NCBI GenBank assembly: GCA_047291315.1
Contig: JBDPYZ010000012.1
Location: 17,737-81,736 of the forward strand
Direction of reading: 5' to 3'
From: Arsenophonus fragariae
Lineage (GTDB): Bacteria; Pseudomonadota; Gammaproteobacteria; Enterobacterales; Enterobacteriaceae
DNA: 64,000 nt
The position numbers and the translations under genes are program-made. A model generated the notes under the pieces. It was not told the DNA's origin. It saw only the letters and a program-made list of their open reading frames with translations, and did not search any database. Position 1 is the first letter of the stretch. Each line of letters starts with the position of its first letter. Below are positions 48,588-58,071 of the stretch, one piece after another.

Positions 48588-49333
48588 AGAGCAATAATCC
48601 CTATTTTTGCGATAATAGTTCAAATAACAGGCACAGCGTCTCTATATTGGCGGTGCCTAATTATTTTTTCAATTTCAATTAATTATAATCTTTGAAAATG
48701 TGATGACATTCAATTTAATTGAATGACTAAATCTTAAATTTCCTTTTATTTACTAAAAAATAATTTAATTTATCTATTAATAATGAAAAATTATCCACAT
48801 AGATAGCTATATTTATTAATTTATTCACCTTTTCTGTGGATATCCATGTGAAAAAAGCTAGAGTAAACAGGGTATATATTTCATGGGTTTTCCAATCGAT
48901 AGATTTCGAAATAAAAAATTAATAGTTTTTTCATATAGATAAATGGATTAAATCGACTAAATAGAGATAAAATTAGACCAAATATCTGATGACCAAAATA
49001 GAATGAACAAAGATCCAACAATATCCATTTTACCCACAGGATAGGTTGTTTTGTCAAACAAGCTGACAGATCTTTTTAATAAAAACGATCCTGTCAACAC
49101 TGTAAATTAAACCAGTAAGAGTTTTTTATTATAGTTATACAGTAAAATTGTGGATAACTATAGCTAAGATCCTGTTTATTACCGACTCGATTAAACTAAT
49201 TATTGAAAAAAAATTGTTATTTTTATATAAAAGAATCTAATTATCAATAAATTGTTCTTATTTATTCGATCTATGATAAAATTTTTATTGTGTGTACAAA
49301 TTTAACTATCCATTTTTTATACAGGTATAATTT
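48588..49333. other. AT-rich gap with four DnaA-box-like sites
   Basis: 745 bp, no coding signal. Sites: TTATCCACA at 48791-48799 (perfect R-type DnaA box), TGTGGATAT at 48835-48843 (one mismatch), TTACCCACA at 49030-49038 (one mismatch), and TGTGGATAA at 49150-49158 (perfect, reverse). It lies at the junction between the leu block and the mutH block, which are far apart in E. coli. The boxes may be a DnaA-binding cluster or chance in A/T-rich DNA. Confidence 0.45.
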
Positions 49334-50029
49334 ATGCAATTTTCTTCCATGATCCCTGTCCCTGACGATGAACAAAGTTTACTCAGTAAAGCCAAAAATC
49401 TATCTGGCTATACAATGGCCGAACTGGCTTATCATGCGGGTATAGCTATTCCGCACGATCTTAGACGCACTAAAGGTTGGGTAGGTCTGTTATTAGAATA
49501 TTGTTTAGGTGCAAATGCCGGTAGCAAAGCAGAACAAGATTTTGCTCATCTTGGTATTGAACTTAAGACCATCCCTATTAACCGCTATGGAGAACCATTA
49601 GAAACAACCTTCGTTTGTGTGGCACCTTTAACCGGTAATAGTGGAGTAACCTGGCTTTCTAGTCACGTACGTCATAAGCTATCACGGGTTTTATGGATAC
49701 CAATTGAAGGTGAGCGCCAAATCCCATTATCAAAGCGAAGAGTCGCTTCACCACTACTCTGGAGTCCAAATCCAATTGAAGAGCAGTTGCTTAAAAGAGA
49801 TTGGGAAGAATTAATGGATATGATCGTTTTAGGTCAAGTTGAAAACATCACTGCCCGCCATGGCCAGATACTACAAATCCGCCCTAAAGCTGCTAACAAT
49901 AAGGCACTGACAGAAGGCATAGGTAGACAGGGACAACCAATAATGACCTTACCGCGTGGTTTTTATCTTAAAAAAGATTTTACCGCTCCAATACTGGCAC
50001 GTCATTTTGATTTACCTTCACAGGATTAA
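49334..50029 (+). CDS. mutH: DNA mismatch repair endonuclease MutH
   Basis: Nicks the unmethylated strand at hemimethylated GATC after MutSL activation. 231 residues. The active-site pattern D(x6)ExK is intact: Asp69, Glu76 and Lys78 in KAEQDFAHLGIELKTIP. Other conserved parts are ETTFVCVAPLTGNSGVTW, SHVRHKLSRVLWIPIEGER, DWEELMDMIVLGQ and ITARHGQILQIRPKAANNKA. Upstream ACAGGT serves as ribosome site. Presence of MutH implies a Dam methylase elsewhere in the genome. Confidence 0.97.
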   Translation: MQFSSMIPVPDDEQSLLSKAKNLSGYTMAELAYHAGIAIPHDLRRTKGWVGLLLEYCLGANAGSKAEQDFAHLGIELKTIPINRYGEPLETTFVCVAPLTGNSGVTWLSSHVRHKLSRVLWIPIEGERQIPLSKRRVASPLLWSPNPIEEQLLKRDWEELMDMIVLGQVENITARHGQILQIRPKAANNKALTEGIGRQGQPIMTLPRGFYLKKDFTAPILARHFDLPSQD

Positions 50030-50162
50030 TATAGTTTATTGAATTACAAAGTAATCATATAAATATCTGTATTTAATATGCCTTTGCAAGGTTAAAACCT
50101 TCGTGGGACTCAGGCTAAAAGTTAATAGCCTAAACCCTTTATCCAACTTATATATAACACCA

Positions 50163-51213
50163 CTACAATAACCACCTACGTTGCATCAAGACAAAATGCT
50201 GATGAGCCTGTTCATAAGAAACACGGAGAATATTTTGCAATCCTTGCCAACATTGATTGATCGGTACATGATAACCTTCATTTTTAGCCAATTGGATAAA
50301 TTCAGCAAGTGCTTCTACACTATCTAACATCACTATTTTGCTATATTTTCCGATTACTTTAGGCAAAAATAGCGTCACCGGAAAATTGTTTTTCAATTCT
50401 GATGATGCATTATTCACATCCGAACCATGATGAATAAGTTTATCCTGTTCATCGCGATCCAAAGCAGCATGAATATCACCGGCTAATTTCAGCAAACGGT
50501 GGTTTGCGGTTCCTAATTTGGCGTCATTACGTTCACTCGGTATCACGGTATCAAGAACGCCATAATCACTAATATGGGGCGCCACCAATAATAAATCATA
50601 ATCGGGGACAAATGGTTCATGTATTTCCGGTTGACTCAACACATAAATAGGTTTCCCTGCTATTTATATTCGATAACTACCATTACGTTGATAGATAGCC
50701 TCAAATTGATAATCCTGTCCAGTTGGTGCACTCGCTAACAAAATCATTTTATCAGCACGTGATTGAGATAACTTAAGACAAGCTAACTCGATCAATTCAT
50801 TGATACTATCACGGGTTATAATCAAAGGCACACTAACCGCTTCACCATTTTCTATATTCTTGTTGATCAAGGCATTATACTTTTTTACCCGCTCTGGCTG
50901 TCCGACAAGCTTACTAAAATTTTGATCGACACAAATAAATCCAGCTTGTGGGCCCCAATCAGCAGTTTTCACTTTAATACTAAGCGGTTTAGTTGGATAA
51001 CCTTCCTCGATTAAAGAAGTCGTAAGTGGGCTAATGGGCCGAATACCATAAATGAGATTTTTGAATAACATAGTTAGAAAGAGTTTTTAAATGTGTTGCT
51101 GGAATACCACTTTTTGGCTGACTTTCCTGACAACTAGTGGAATCAGCAGGTTTTTCTGCCATTTGTCCATTATAGTCAGAATTGAAAATTAAGTTATGAG
51201 TTATACTATACAT
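50163..51213 (-). pseudogene. ExoY / edema-factor-like nucleotidyl cyclase toxin, interrupted
   Basis: Minus strand, about 350 codons, close to the 378 of Pseudomonas ExoY. The first frame (start 51213) reads SGIPATHLKTLSNYVIQKSH and shifts near 51045. The next frame gives YGIRPISPLTTSLIEEGYPT, the catalytic lysine region KVKTADWGPQAGFICVDQNF, and ends QRNGSYRI at a TAA (50664-50666). In the same frame after the stop: VLSQPEIHEPFVPDYDLLLV, with the DxD metal site (DYDLLLVAP), KLIHHGSDVNNASSE with the conserved His, NNFPVTLFLPKV, and the tail to 50163. ExoY proteins are host-activated adenylate/guanylate cyclases injected into eukaryotic cells. One shift and one nonsense mutation indicate recent loss. 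Confidence 0.85.
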
Positions 51214-51430
51214 TTATGCTTTATTTCCACCATTAAAAGAATGAGATCTGGCTATATTTTTCCCCATAAAATAGGCAAAATATCACTCTTTTAATTAGAA
51301 AAACATAAATTCAGATTGATTACATCACTTAACTAATACTGGTTCAATTTGATAGATAACAAGTTTACTTAAATACAAATAAAAATCTGCCATAAATAGC
51401 ATGTTTTAGTTGCGAAATTGTATAGATTAG

Positions 51431-52354
51431 TTAACGTTTTTTGATCGCCTGAATATAAAGCATATCCAATGCGATCGTAGCTGCCGCTAAGGCAGTGATT
51501 TGTGATTGATCATAAGCAGGAGAAACTTCCACAATATCCATACCAACAATATTTAATGGTTGTAATCCGCGCAATAACTTTAACGCGCGATCACTAGTTA
51601 ACCCGCCGACAACAGGCGTTCCTGTACCCGGCGCAAAAGCAGGATCCAAACAATCAATATCAAAGGTTAAATAAACAGGTAATTCACCAACTGTCGACTT
51701 GATCTGTGCAATAATATCTTCCAGCCGTGCGTCATTCACATAAACGGCGTCCAAAACTGTAAAACCATTGTCTTTATCATATTCTGTCCGAATACCAATC
51801 TGAATTGAGTGAGTGGCATCAATTAGCCCTTCACTCGGCGCATTATAAAACATAGTACCATGATTAAATTTGCTACCATTACTATACGTATCGGTATGGG
51901 CATCAAAATGAACTAAAGCCATTTTGCCAAAATACTTAGCATGGGCTCGTAATATAGGTAAAGTAACAAAGTGATCACCACCAAAGGTTAAACACCTTTT
52001 GCCGGATGCAAGTAACCTTTCGATATGTGCTTGCAACTTATCATTCATATCCTGCGCATCACCAAAAGCAAAAACTAGATCACCGCAATCAACTATTTTT
52101 AACTGATCTTTGAGATCAAACTGCCATGGCCAACGTTTACCTTCCCAAGCCAGGTTTGCTGATACTTGTCGAATAGCGGTCGGCCCATGACGGCTGCCCG
52201 CACGACCTGATGTCGCCATATCAAAAGGAACACCAGTGATCACCCATTCTGCATCACTATCATAAGGTAAAAAATGAAGTGGAAAACGCATGAAACCAAA
52301 AGCATTAGAAACCAAAGAGTTATCTTCCTGATTATTTAATGTACTATTAATCAT
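51431..52354 (-). CDS. speB: Agmatinase
   Basis: Hydrolyses agmatine to putrescine and urea. Start at ATG 52354 (MINSTLNNQEDNSLVSNAFG), with TTGAGATA upstream, gives 307 residues (E. coli 306). Binuclear manganese motifs of the ureohydrolase family are intact: GGDHFVTLPILRAHA, VHFDAHTDTY, and LTFDIDCLDPAFAPGTGTP. It acts directly after SpeA, encoded 148 bp upstream. Confidence 0.97.
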   Translation of the reverse strand: MINSTLNNQEDNSLVSNAFGFMRFPLHFLPYDSDAEWVITGVPFDMATSGRAGSRHGPTAIRQVSANLAWEGKRWPWQFDLKDQLKIVDCGDLVFAFGDAQDMNDKLQAHIERLLASGKRCLTFGGDHFVTLPILRAHAKYFGKMALVHFDAHTDTYSNGSKFNHGTMFYNAPSEGLIDATHSIQIGIRTEYDKDNGFTVLDAVYVNDARLEDIIAQIKSTVGELPVYLTFDIDCLDPAFAPGTGTPVVGGLTSDRALKLLRGLQPLNIVGMDIVEVSPAYDQSQITALAAATIALDMLYIQAIKKR

Positions 52355-52383
52355 ATAATTTATCTCAAACTGTTTATTAGTGA

Positions 52384-52449
52384 ACAACCTTCACCATTAA
52401 GAGTACTGCGCTTCTCCCTGACATCCTCACCGACCTAAAGGGCAAGGTT
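52384..52449 (-). mobile_element. IS200/IS605-type right-end scar (possible omega-RNA remnant)
   Basis: In the speA-speB gap the minus strand reads ACCTTGCCCTTTAGGTCGG followed by TGAGGATGTCA. A hairpin with the loop sequence TTTAGG followed by GAGGATGTCA is typical of right ends of IS200/IS605-family elements, which in tnpB-bearing members also encode the 3' part of the omega RNA. Downstream GGAGAAGCGCAGTACTC may also derive from it. No tnpA or tnpB sequence is left nearby. G+C content is clearly higher than the surroundings. Confidence 0.45.
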
Positions 52450-52502
52450 TTACGGTGCAGCGGATAAGATTATTCCACTATTGATGAATAAATTTGAACA
52501 AC

Positions 52503-54410
52503 TTATATAGACTCCCCTTCTAAATAAGTATAGCCATATAATCCTGTTTCAAATTCTGCCAGGAACTGCTCCTTTAAACCGTTTGTTAAATCCTTACTAT
52601 TGACTTGATCACGAAAAAGTGTCAAAAGTATTTTCGGCTCAAGCTTGACGTAATGGAGCATATCTGCCACAGAATCACCCTCTTCACTTTGTAAATATCT
52701 AACTTCACCTGAGTTATCAATATAGACGTCAATCGCTGTGGTATCGCCAAACAGGTTATGCATATTACCTAATATTTCTTGATAAGCACCCATCATAAAA
52801 AAACCCATCATAGGCGGCTCTTCTGGATTATAATTAGGCATTGGCATGGTAGAAGCGATACCATCACCATCGATATAATGATCAATAATACCATCCGAAT
52901 CACAGGTAATATCTAATAAAACAGCTCGACGCTCTAATGGCGTATTTAATCCTTGAATCGGTAATACTGGGAAAAGTTGGTCAATACCCCATGCATCCGG
53001 CATAGATTGGAATAGCGAAAAGTTAACATACAGCTTATCAGCCATTCTCTCTTGTAACTCATCGATTATAGGGCGATGAGCTCGATTACTGGGATCTAAA
53101 TCCTGCTGAATACGCCGACAAATATTAAGATAGAGCTCTTCAGCCCAAGCACGCTCTGTCAAATTTAACATGCCATGGGCATATTGGGTGTGCACATCAT
53201 ATAATGAAAGTTGACTATCATGCAGCCATTCACGTAATGAACGACTATTTCCCTGTTGCATTTCATTCCAAGTTTTCCACAGAGAAATAAGCGATAATTC
53301 GGTATCTTTTGGTGGTGGAGTGATCTTAGTAAACTCATTCCGTTCAACACCAATAACATTAGAAACTAATACAGTATGATGAGCGGTCAAAGCTCGACCT
53401 GATTCAGTGATCACAGTGGGATGTTCCAACCCATGCTCATCACAAGCCTCACCAATCGCCCATATAACATTATTGGCATATTCATTTAAACCATAGTTGA
53501 CAGAACAATCCGACTGTGAACGCGTACCTTCATAATCAACACCTAGACCACCGCCAACATCAAAGCATTCGATCTCGACGCCTAGTTTATGTAACTCAAC
53601 ATAAAAACGCGCCGACTCTCTAGCACCAGTCGCAATATCGCGAATATTCGACATCTGAGAGCCTAAATGGAAATGTAATAATTGCAAACTATCAAGACGT
53701 CCTTCACTTCTTAGGGTATCAACTAACTGCAAAACTTGAGCGGCAGCCAAACCAAATTTAGATTTTTCACCGCCACTGGCCTGCCATTTGCCTGAACCTT
53801 GTGATGCCAAACGAGCCCGTACACCCAAACGAGGAATGACATCTAGCCTTTTAGCTTCATCTAAAACCAGTGCAATTTCAGTCATTTTTTCAATCACTAA
53901 GTAGACTTTATGCCCGAGTTTCTCACCAATCAAAGCTAAACGAATATACTCACGATCTTTATAACCATTACAAACAATCACCGATTTCGTCATACCAGCA
54001 TGAGCTAATACTGCCATCAACTCTGCTTTAGATCCAGCCTCTAAACCTAAAGGTTCATCTGACTTGACTAAGGTTTCAATCACCCGACGCTGTTGATTTA
54101 CTTTAATAGGGTAAACAAGAAAATAATCACCTTGATAGCCATAATCGTTACGCGCGCGTTCAAATGCAGCGTTAATTGACCACAATCGATGCTGTAAAAT
54201 CTGTGGAAAACAAAAAAGAGCGGGCAATCGTATATTTTGCTGCTCTTCCTGTACTTGTTCAACTAATCTAGCTAAATCAATTTTTGCTTCTGGTTGATTA
54301 GGATTTGGGCACACACTAATATTACCTTGTTCATTAACTTGGTAATAACCGTTCCCCCAGTAGGTAATATTGTAGGTTTGTTGTATTTTACGTGCGATAT
54401 TATTATTCAT
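52503..54410 (-). CDS. speA: Biosynthetic arginine decarboxylase
   Basis: PLP enzyme making agmatine from arginine. 635 residues; E. coli 658, the difference being the N-terminal leader. ATG 54410 has CAGGAGATAACT upstream. PLP lysine region YFLVYPIKVNQQRRVIE, GLEAGSKAELMAVLAHAG, VIVCNGYKDREYIRLALIGE, HFHLGSQMSNIRDIATG, FDVGGGLGVDYEGTRSQ, and the substrate-site ITCDSDGIIDHYIDGDG are intact. With SpeB it gives putrescine independent of ornithine. Confidence 0.98.
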   Translation of the reverse strand: MNNNIARKIQQTYNITYWGNGYYQVNEQGNISVCPNPNQPEAKIDLARLVEQVQEEQQNIRLPALFCFPQILQHRLWSINAAFERARNDYGYQGDYFLVYPIKVNQQRRVIETLVKSDEPLGLEAGSKAELMAVLAHAGMTKSVIVCNGYKDREYIRLALIGEKLGHKVYLVIEKMTEIALVLDEAKRLDVIPRLGVRARLASQGSGKWQASGGEKSKFGLAAAQVLQLVDTLRSEGRLDSLQLLHFHLGSQMSNIRDIATGARESARFYVELHKLGVEIECFDVGGGLGVDYEGTRSQSDCSVNYGLNEYANNVIWAIGEACDEHGLEHPTVITESGRALTAHHTVLVSNVIGVERNEFTKITPPPKDTELSLISLWKTWNEMQQGNSRSLREWLHDSQLSLYDVHTQYAHGMLNLTERAWAEELYLNICRRIQQDLDPSNRAHRPIIDELQERMADKLYVNFSLFQSMPDAWGIDQLFPVLPIQGLNTPLERRAVLLDITCDSDGIIDHYIDGDGIASTMPMPNYNPEEPPMMGFFMMGAYQEILGNMHNLFGDTTAIDVYIDNSGEVRYLQSEEGDSVADMLHYVKLEPKILLTLFRDQVNSKDLTNGLKEQFLAEFETGLYGYTYLEGESI

Positions 54411-55071
54411 AGTTATCTCCTGAAATGGAGTATGAGTTTCACTTCTTTTCCCAACTTTTCATATATAACGAGATAATGTTCTGTGCAAATCTTAAAATTT
54501 CAGGAAACAGCAACAACTCTATTTAATTAAAAATGGTTTATGACAACTTAATAATTATTCCGTTATTCAATCGTTGCTAAAAAAAACTAATCAATAAATG
54601 ATCTTAGTCCGTCTCGAATAAGACCTATAATTTCGACTAGAAGCCATGATATAGAGAAAGAAAAAAGAAATAGAAGCGGGTACACAAACATTAAGCTGTG
54701 ATAACTGGTAATTTGCTATTTTCTGATAATGGAACATTACCGATTCACCTCAAACATGGTTATAACATTCAACACCAGGGTATAACCATTTTCAATTGAG
54801 AAGTAACATCAATATTGATACTACCGTATAACGCCTGATGAGAAAAAAGGTTCATCAATCATCGCGCTGTTTATACCTTTATTACAAGCAAAATGCAAAA
54901 TCAAATTGAATAAAACATCAACAAAATTACTATATTTAGCAAATTAGCTTATTGGCAATAAACAAATATAAAAAACATCTAGCAATAGCGCTAAATTAAC
55001 ATTAAGATAAACATCTAGATGCTAATATATCTAATTCAGTTTCTCCGAATTTTTAAGGTAATAAAACATCT
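54411..55071. other. speA-metK divergent gap
   Basis: 660 bp between divergent genes. It should hold the promoters of both. I see no yqgB-like frame and no other coding signal. Possible drifted met boxes near metK are listed separately. Confidence 0.5.
54973..55071 (+). promoter_or_regulatory. Possible drifted MetJ (met box) sites upstream of metK
   Basis: The octamer AAACATCT occurs at 54973-54980, 55009-55016 (followed by AGATGCTA) and 55064-55071. The MetJ consensus is tandem AGACGTCT; AAACATCT differs at two positions. The second site forms an imperfect tandem pair, the minimum MetJ needs. Only suggestive in A/T-rich DNA. Confidence 0.3.
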
Positions 55072-56226
55072 ATGACTACACATATTTTCACTTCTGAATC
55101 AGTATCAGAAGGTCATCCCGATAAAATAGCTGACCAAATTTCAGACGCGGTCCTTGATGCAATTCTTGAGCAGGATCCAAAAGCACGAGTTGCCTGTGAA
55201 ACCTACGTAAAAACAGGTATGGTAATGGTTGGTGGTGAAATTACGACTAGCGCCTGGGTAGATATTGAAAAAATTACGCGGCGTACGATACGCGAAATTG
55301 GCTATACGAGCTCCGATATGGGTTTTGATGCCAACTCCTGTGCTGTTATAAGTGCAATTGGCAAACAATCTCCTGATATTAATCAAGGGGTAAATCGCGC
55401 AAATCCTTTAGAACAAGGAGCAGGCGATCAAGGAATCATGTTTGGTTACGCTAATAACGAAACCGATGTTCTTATGCCAGCGCCAATTACTTATGCCCAC
55501 CTCTTAGTCGAACGCCAAGCTGAAGTGCGAAAAAATGGTACCTTGCCCTGGTTACGTCCAGACGCTAAAAGCCAAATCACTTTTCAATATGAAAATAATA
55601 AAATAGTCGGTATTGATACAATTGTCTTATCTACCCAACATGCTGAGGAAATTAAAAAAGACACCTTATCAGAAGCCGTAATGGACGAAATTATTAAGCC
55701 AGTATTACCTACAAAATGGCTACATAAAAATACCAAATATTTTATCAACCCAACAGGTCGTTTTGTTATAGGCGGTCCAATGGGTGATTGTGGTTTAACT
55801 GGCCGTAAAATTATCGTCGATACTTATGGTGGTATGGCGCGTCATGGTGGCGGCGCTTTTTCTGGAAAAGATCCCTCCAAAGTCGATCGTTCTGCTGCCT
55901 ATGCTGCGCGCTATGTAGCAAAGAATATTGTTGCCGCAGGACTTGCTGATCGCTGTGAAATTCAAATTTCTTATGCAATTGGTATCGCTGAGCCAACATC
56001 CATCATGCTTGAAACTTTCGGTACAGAAAAAATAGCCAATGAAACTCTTGTTCATTTAGTGAATGAAATTTTTGACTTACGTCCCTATGGTCTAGTCAAA
56101 ATGCTCAATTTATTACAACCTATTTATCGTCCAACCGCAGCATATGGACATTTTGGGCGTTCTCAATTTCCATGGGAAAAAACAGATAAAGTTACTGAAC
56201 TTCGCTCAGCCGGCGGTTTTAACTAA
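55072..56226 (+). CDS. metK: S-adenosylmethionine synthetase
   Basis: Makes SAM from methionine and ATP. 384 residues, same as E. coli. Signatures: FTSESVSEGHPDKIADQISD near the start, GAGDQGIMFGYANNE, PDAKSQITFQYE, and GGGAFSGKDPSKVDRSAAYA. Ribosome site AAGGTAAT is somewhat distant. A terminator follows. SAM is also needed by RsmH and other methylases. Confidence 0.99.
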   Translation: MTTHIFTSESVSEGHPDKIADQISDAVLDAILEQDPKARVACETYVKTGMVMVGGEITTSAWVDIEKITRRTIREIGYTSSDMGFDANSCAVISAIGKQSPDINQGVNRANPLEQGAGDQGIMFGYANNETDVLMPAPITYAHLLVERQAEVRKNGTLPWLRPDAKSQITFQYENNKIVGIDTIVLSTQHAEEIKKDTLSEAVMDEIIKPVLPTKWLHKNTKYFINPTGRFVIGGPMGDCGLTGRKIIVDTYGGMARHGGGAFSGKDPSKVDRSAAYAARYVAKNIVAAGLADRCEIQISYAIGIAEPTSIMLETFGTEKIANETLVHLVNEIFDLRPYGLVKMLNLLQPIYRPTAAYGHFGRSQFPWEKTDKVTELRSAGGFN

Positions 56227-56257
56227 CTAAAAATCGATTTTATCTCGTTAAAACAGC

Positions 56258-56290
56258 AAAGGGACAGTTAGATAGCTATCCCTTTTGTTA
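56258..56290 (+). terminator. Rho-independent terminator of metK
   Basis: Stem AAAGGGACAG / CTATCCCTTT (one wobble pair) with a 10-base loop followed by TTTTG, about 30 bp after the metK stop. Confidence 0.75.
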
Positions 56291-56411
56291 GATCTGTTCA
56301 AAATAGCAATTAGTTATTGAATTTTTTCAACGGTTATTTAAAATAATACCATAATAAATTAATTTCTTTCGTTCTGAGTTCACTCTTTACCCATTTAACT
56401 ATGTTAATAAT

Positions 56412-56904
56412 ATGAAATCACATCGAGTACCGAGCGCTTTACAACAGATTGTCATGCGAGTATTACGCAACAAACTGACTACAGCGAATACTAAATTGGA
56501 AAAACCTTTACAGAACCGCTGATTAATTACCGACAGCGACGAATCATTGCTGGTAGCGCTGGATGTTTGTCCTGCCCCTATTTTACTGATTGAAAATAAT
56601 GAGATTTTTATCAATCAAGTTATTCCTCATCAGTGAACACACTTATTGGTTTATCACTTTTTTGGAAAAACAGTGCCTCATGGTAAAAAAATGGAAATGG
56701 ATAATAGCAATGCTCCTTGAGCCGTTCACCTCAGAGAACGCATCAGTTTGCATTAACCTCAATTCGTAAGCAGACCTTTCATTACCACTGCAAGTGCGAC
56801 CTATAACAGAAATTAACCCTACGCCGGCACAACAAAATTCAACATAGGAAAGGGGAATATATTTGAAAAAATGTAGTCAATACCTTATTTGGCAAAATCA
56901 ATAG
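56412..56904 (+). pseudogene. sprT: SprT zinc protease-like protein, broken
   Basis: Frame starts MKSHRVPSALQQIVMRVLRN and KLTTANTKLEKPL, then a stop. Other frames give EPLINYRQR and, at the zinc site, VIPHQ-stop-THLLVYHFFGK: the HExxH motif of SprT (HELAH) has become HQ, TGA, TH. Later pieces are RTHQFALTSIRKQTFHYHC and TLRRHNKIQHRKGEYICKKC, ending at 56904. Order metK-sprT matches E. coli, with galP missing. Clearly dead. Confidence 0.88.
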
Positions 56905-56930
56905 GAGAGCAACTCACTCTCTTCGGCTGA

Positions 56931-57995
56931 TCAAGCTAAATCAGTCATAATCATCTTAGCAATTTCAAAGTAAATAATTAATCCTGTGCCATCAATAAAA
57001 GTAGCAATAAAAGGAGCAGAAACAATCGCCGGATCAATTTTCAAACATTTAAGTACCATTGGAATAATAGAAGAAACGATCGCACTCCACACAGTAATTC
57101 CCATCATAGTCAAACCAACAACAAGGGTTACTTGATAGCCAACGTCCAAGATCCAGGCACGAAATATGCCAACACAACCTATCGTTAATGCCACTAAAAA
57201 TGACGTAGATATCTCTTTTTTCAGCACAGCACCTAAATTACGTAAACTCACTTCTCCTAGCGCCATTGCCCTAACTAAAGTAGAAGTTATCTGAGTACCA
57301 CTATTGCCGCCCGTTCCAATTAATAAAGGAATAAAAAAAGCTAATGAAATAGCAGATTCCAACTGATCGGAAAAGGCTTTCAATACTGTACCTGTATAAG
57401 CTTCTGCCACAAATAACATCAATAACCAAACAACGCGTTTACGCCATAATGTTATTGGACTGGTTGACATGTAAGGCACCTCTAAAGGTAGCGTTGCGCC
57501 TTGCAGGTGTGCATCTTGGGTATTCTCATCCTCAATTAATTCAGCGATATCTTGAGCACGTAATACTCCTTTTAGTTTACCAAATTCCACAACAGGAATA
57601 GAATCAACATCAGAATGATTAAGGAGGGCAAAAACTTCTTCACGTGATTGTTCTGGTGAAACAAAAAAGAAATTACATCGCATAATATCTGAGACAAATA
57701 ATTCGTCTGATGAGGTTAACAATGTTTTCATTAATAATATGCCATTCAAATATTTATCTTTATCAATCACATAAAGATAAGTTGGGATCTGATCGGCGAT
57801 AATTATATTAGCCAGATTATTTTTAATAGCAGCAACAGAATCATTCATAGAAACTGCAATATAAGATTGACTCATATATGCACTAACTTTTACTTCATCA
57901 AATTTATTATGATGTTGCTCATTGAAATTTTTTGTAAGACTATTAGCCGGACATCCCACGCTGGGAGCCATTTTTTCTAGGGATGTTAACTTCAT
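56931..57995 (-). CDS. mgtE: MgtE-family Mg2+ channel lacking the N domain
   Basis: 354 residues. After about 37 leader residues come two CBS domains (VSAYMSQSYIAVSMNDSVAA to about residue 100; VSDIMRCNFFFVSPEQSREE to about 165), then five membrane segments with the pore motif PLLIGTGGNSGTQITSTLVR and the final APFIATFIDGTGLIIYF carrying the conserved pore Asp. Typical MgtE is about 450 residues with an extra N-terminal helical domain that helps close the channel at high Mg2+; that domain is absent. The gene is preceded by an M-box riboswitch, so supply is controlled by Mg2+ at the RNA level. Confidence 0.9.
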   Translation of the reverse strand: MKLTSLEKMAPSVGCPANSLTKNFNEQHHNKFDEVKVSAYMSQSYIAVSMNDSVAAIKNNLANIIIADQIPTYLYVIDKDKYLNGILLMKTLLTSSDELFVSDIMRCNFFFVSPEQSREEVFALLNHSDVDSIPVVEFGKLKGVLRAQDIAELIEDENTQDAHLQGATLPLEVPYMSTSPITLWRKRVVWLLMLFVAEAYTGTVLKAFSDQLESAISLAFFIPLLIGTGGNSGTQITSTLVRAMALGEVSLRNLGAVLKKEISTSFLVALTIGCVGIFRAWILDVGYQVTLVVGLTMMGITVWSAIVSSIIPMVLKCLKIDPAIVSAPFIATFIDGTGLIIYFEIAKMIMTDLA

Positions 57996-58071
57996 TTTCG
58001 AAACCCTATCACTGTTATAAACTATAAACAGTTCTCAAATAGGGGCAAAACAAGATGCGAGAATATTAAGC

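Noticed and set aside
50092..50135. Terminator after mutH formed by AAGGTTAAAACCTT and AGGCTA/TAGCCT hairpins
   Set aside because: No T tract follows on either strand; kept only as a weak structural note.
50163..51071. Split two-gene cyclase translated as separate functional halves
   Set aside because: The halves are in the same frame separated by a single TAA, and there is no convincing ribosome site after it; nonsense mutation is simpler.
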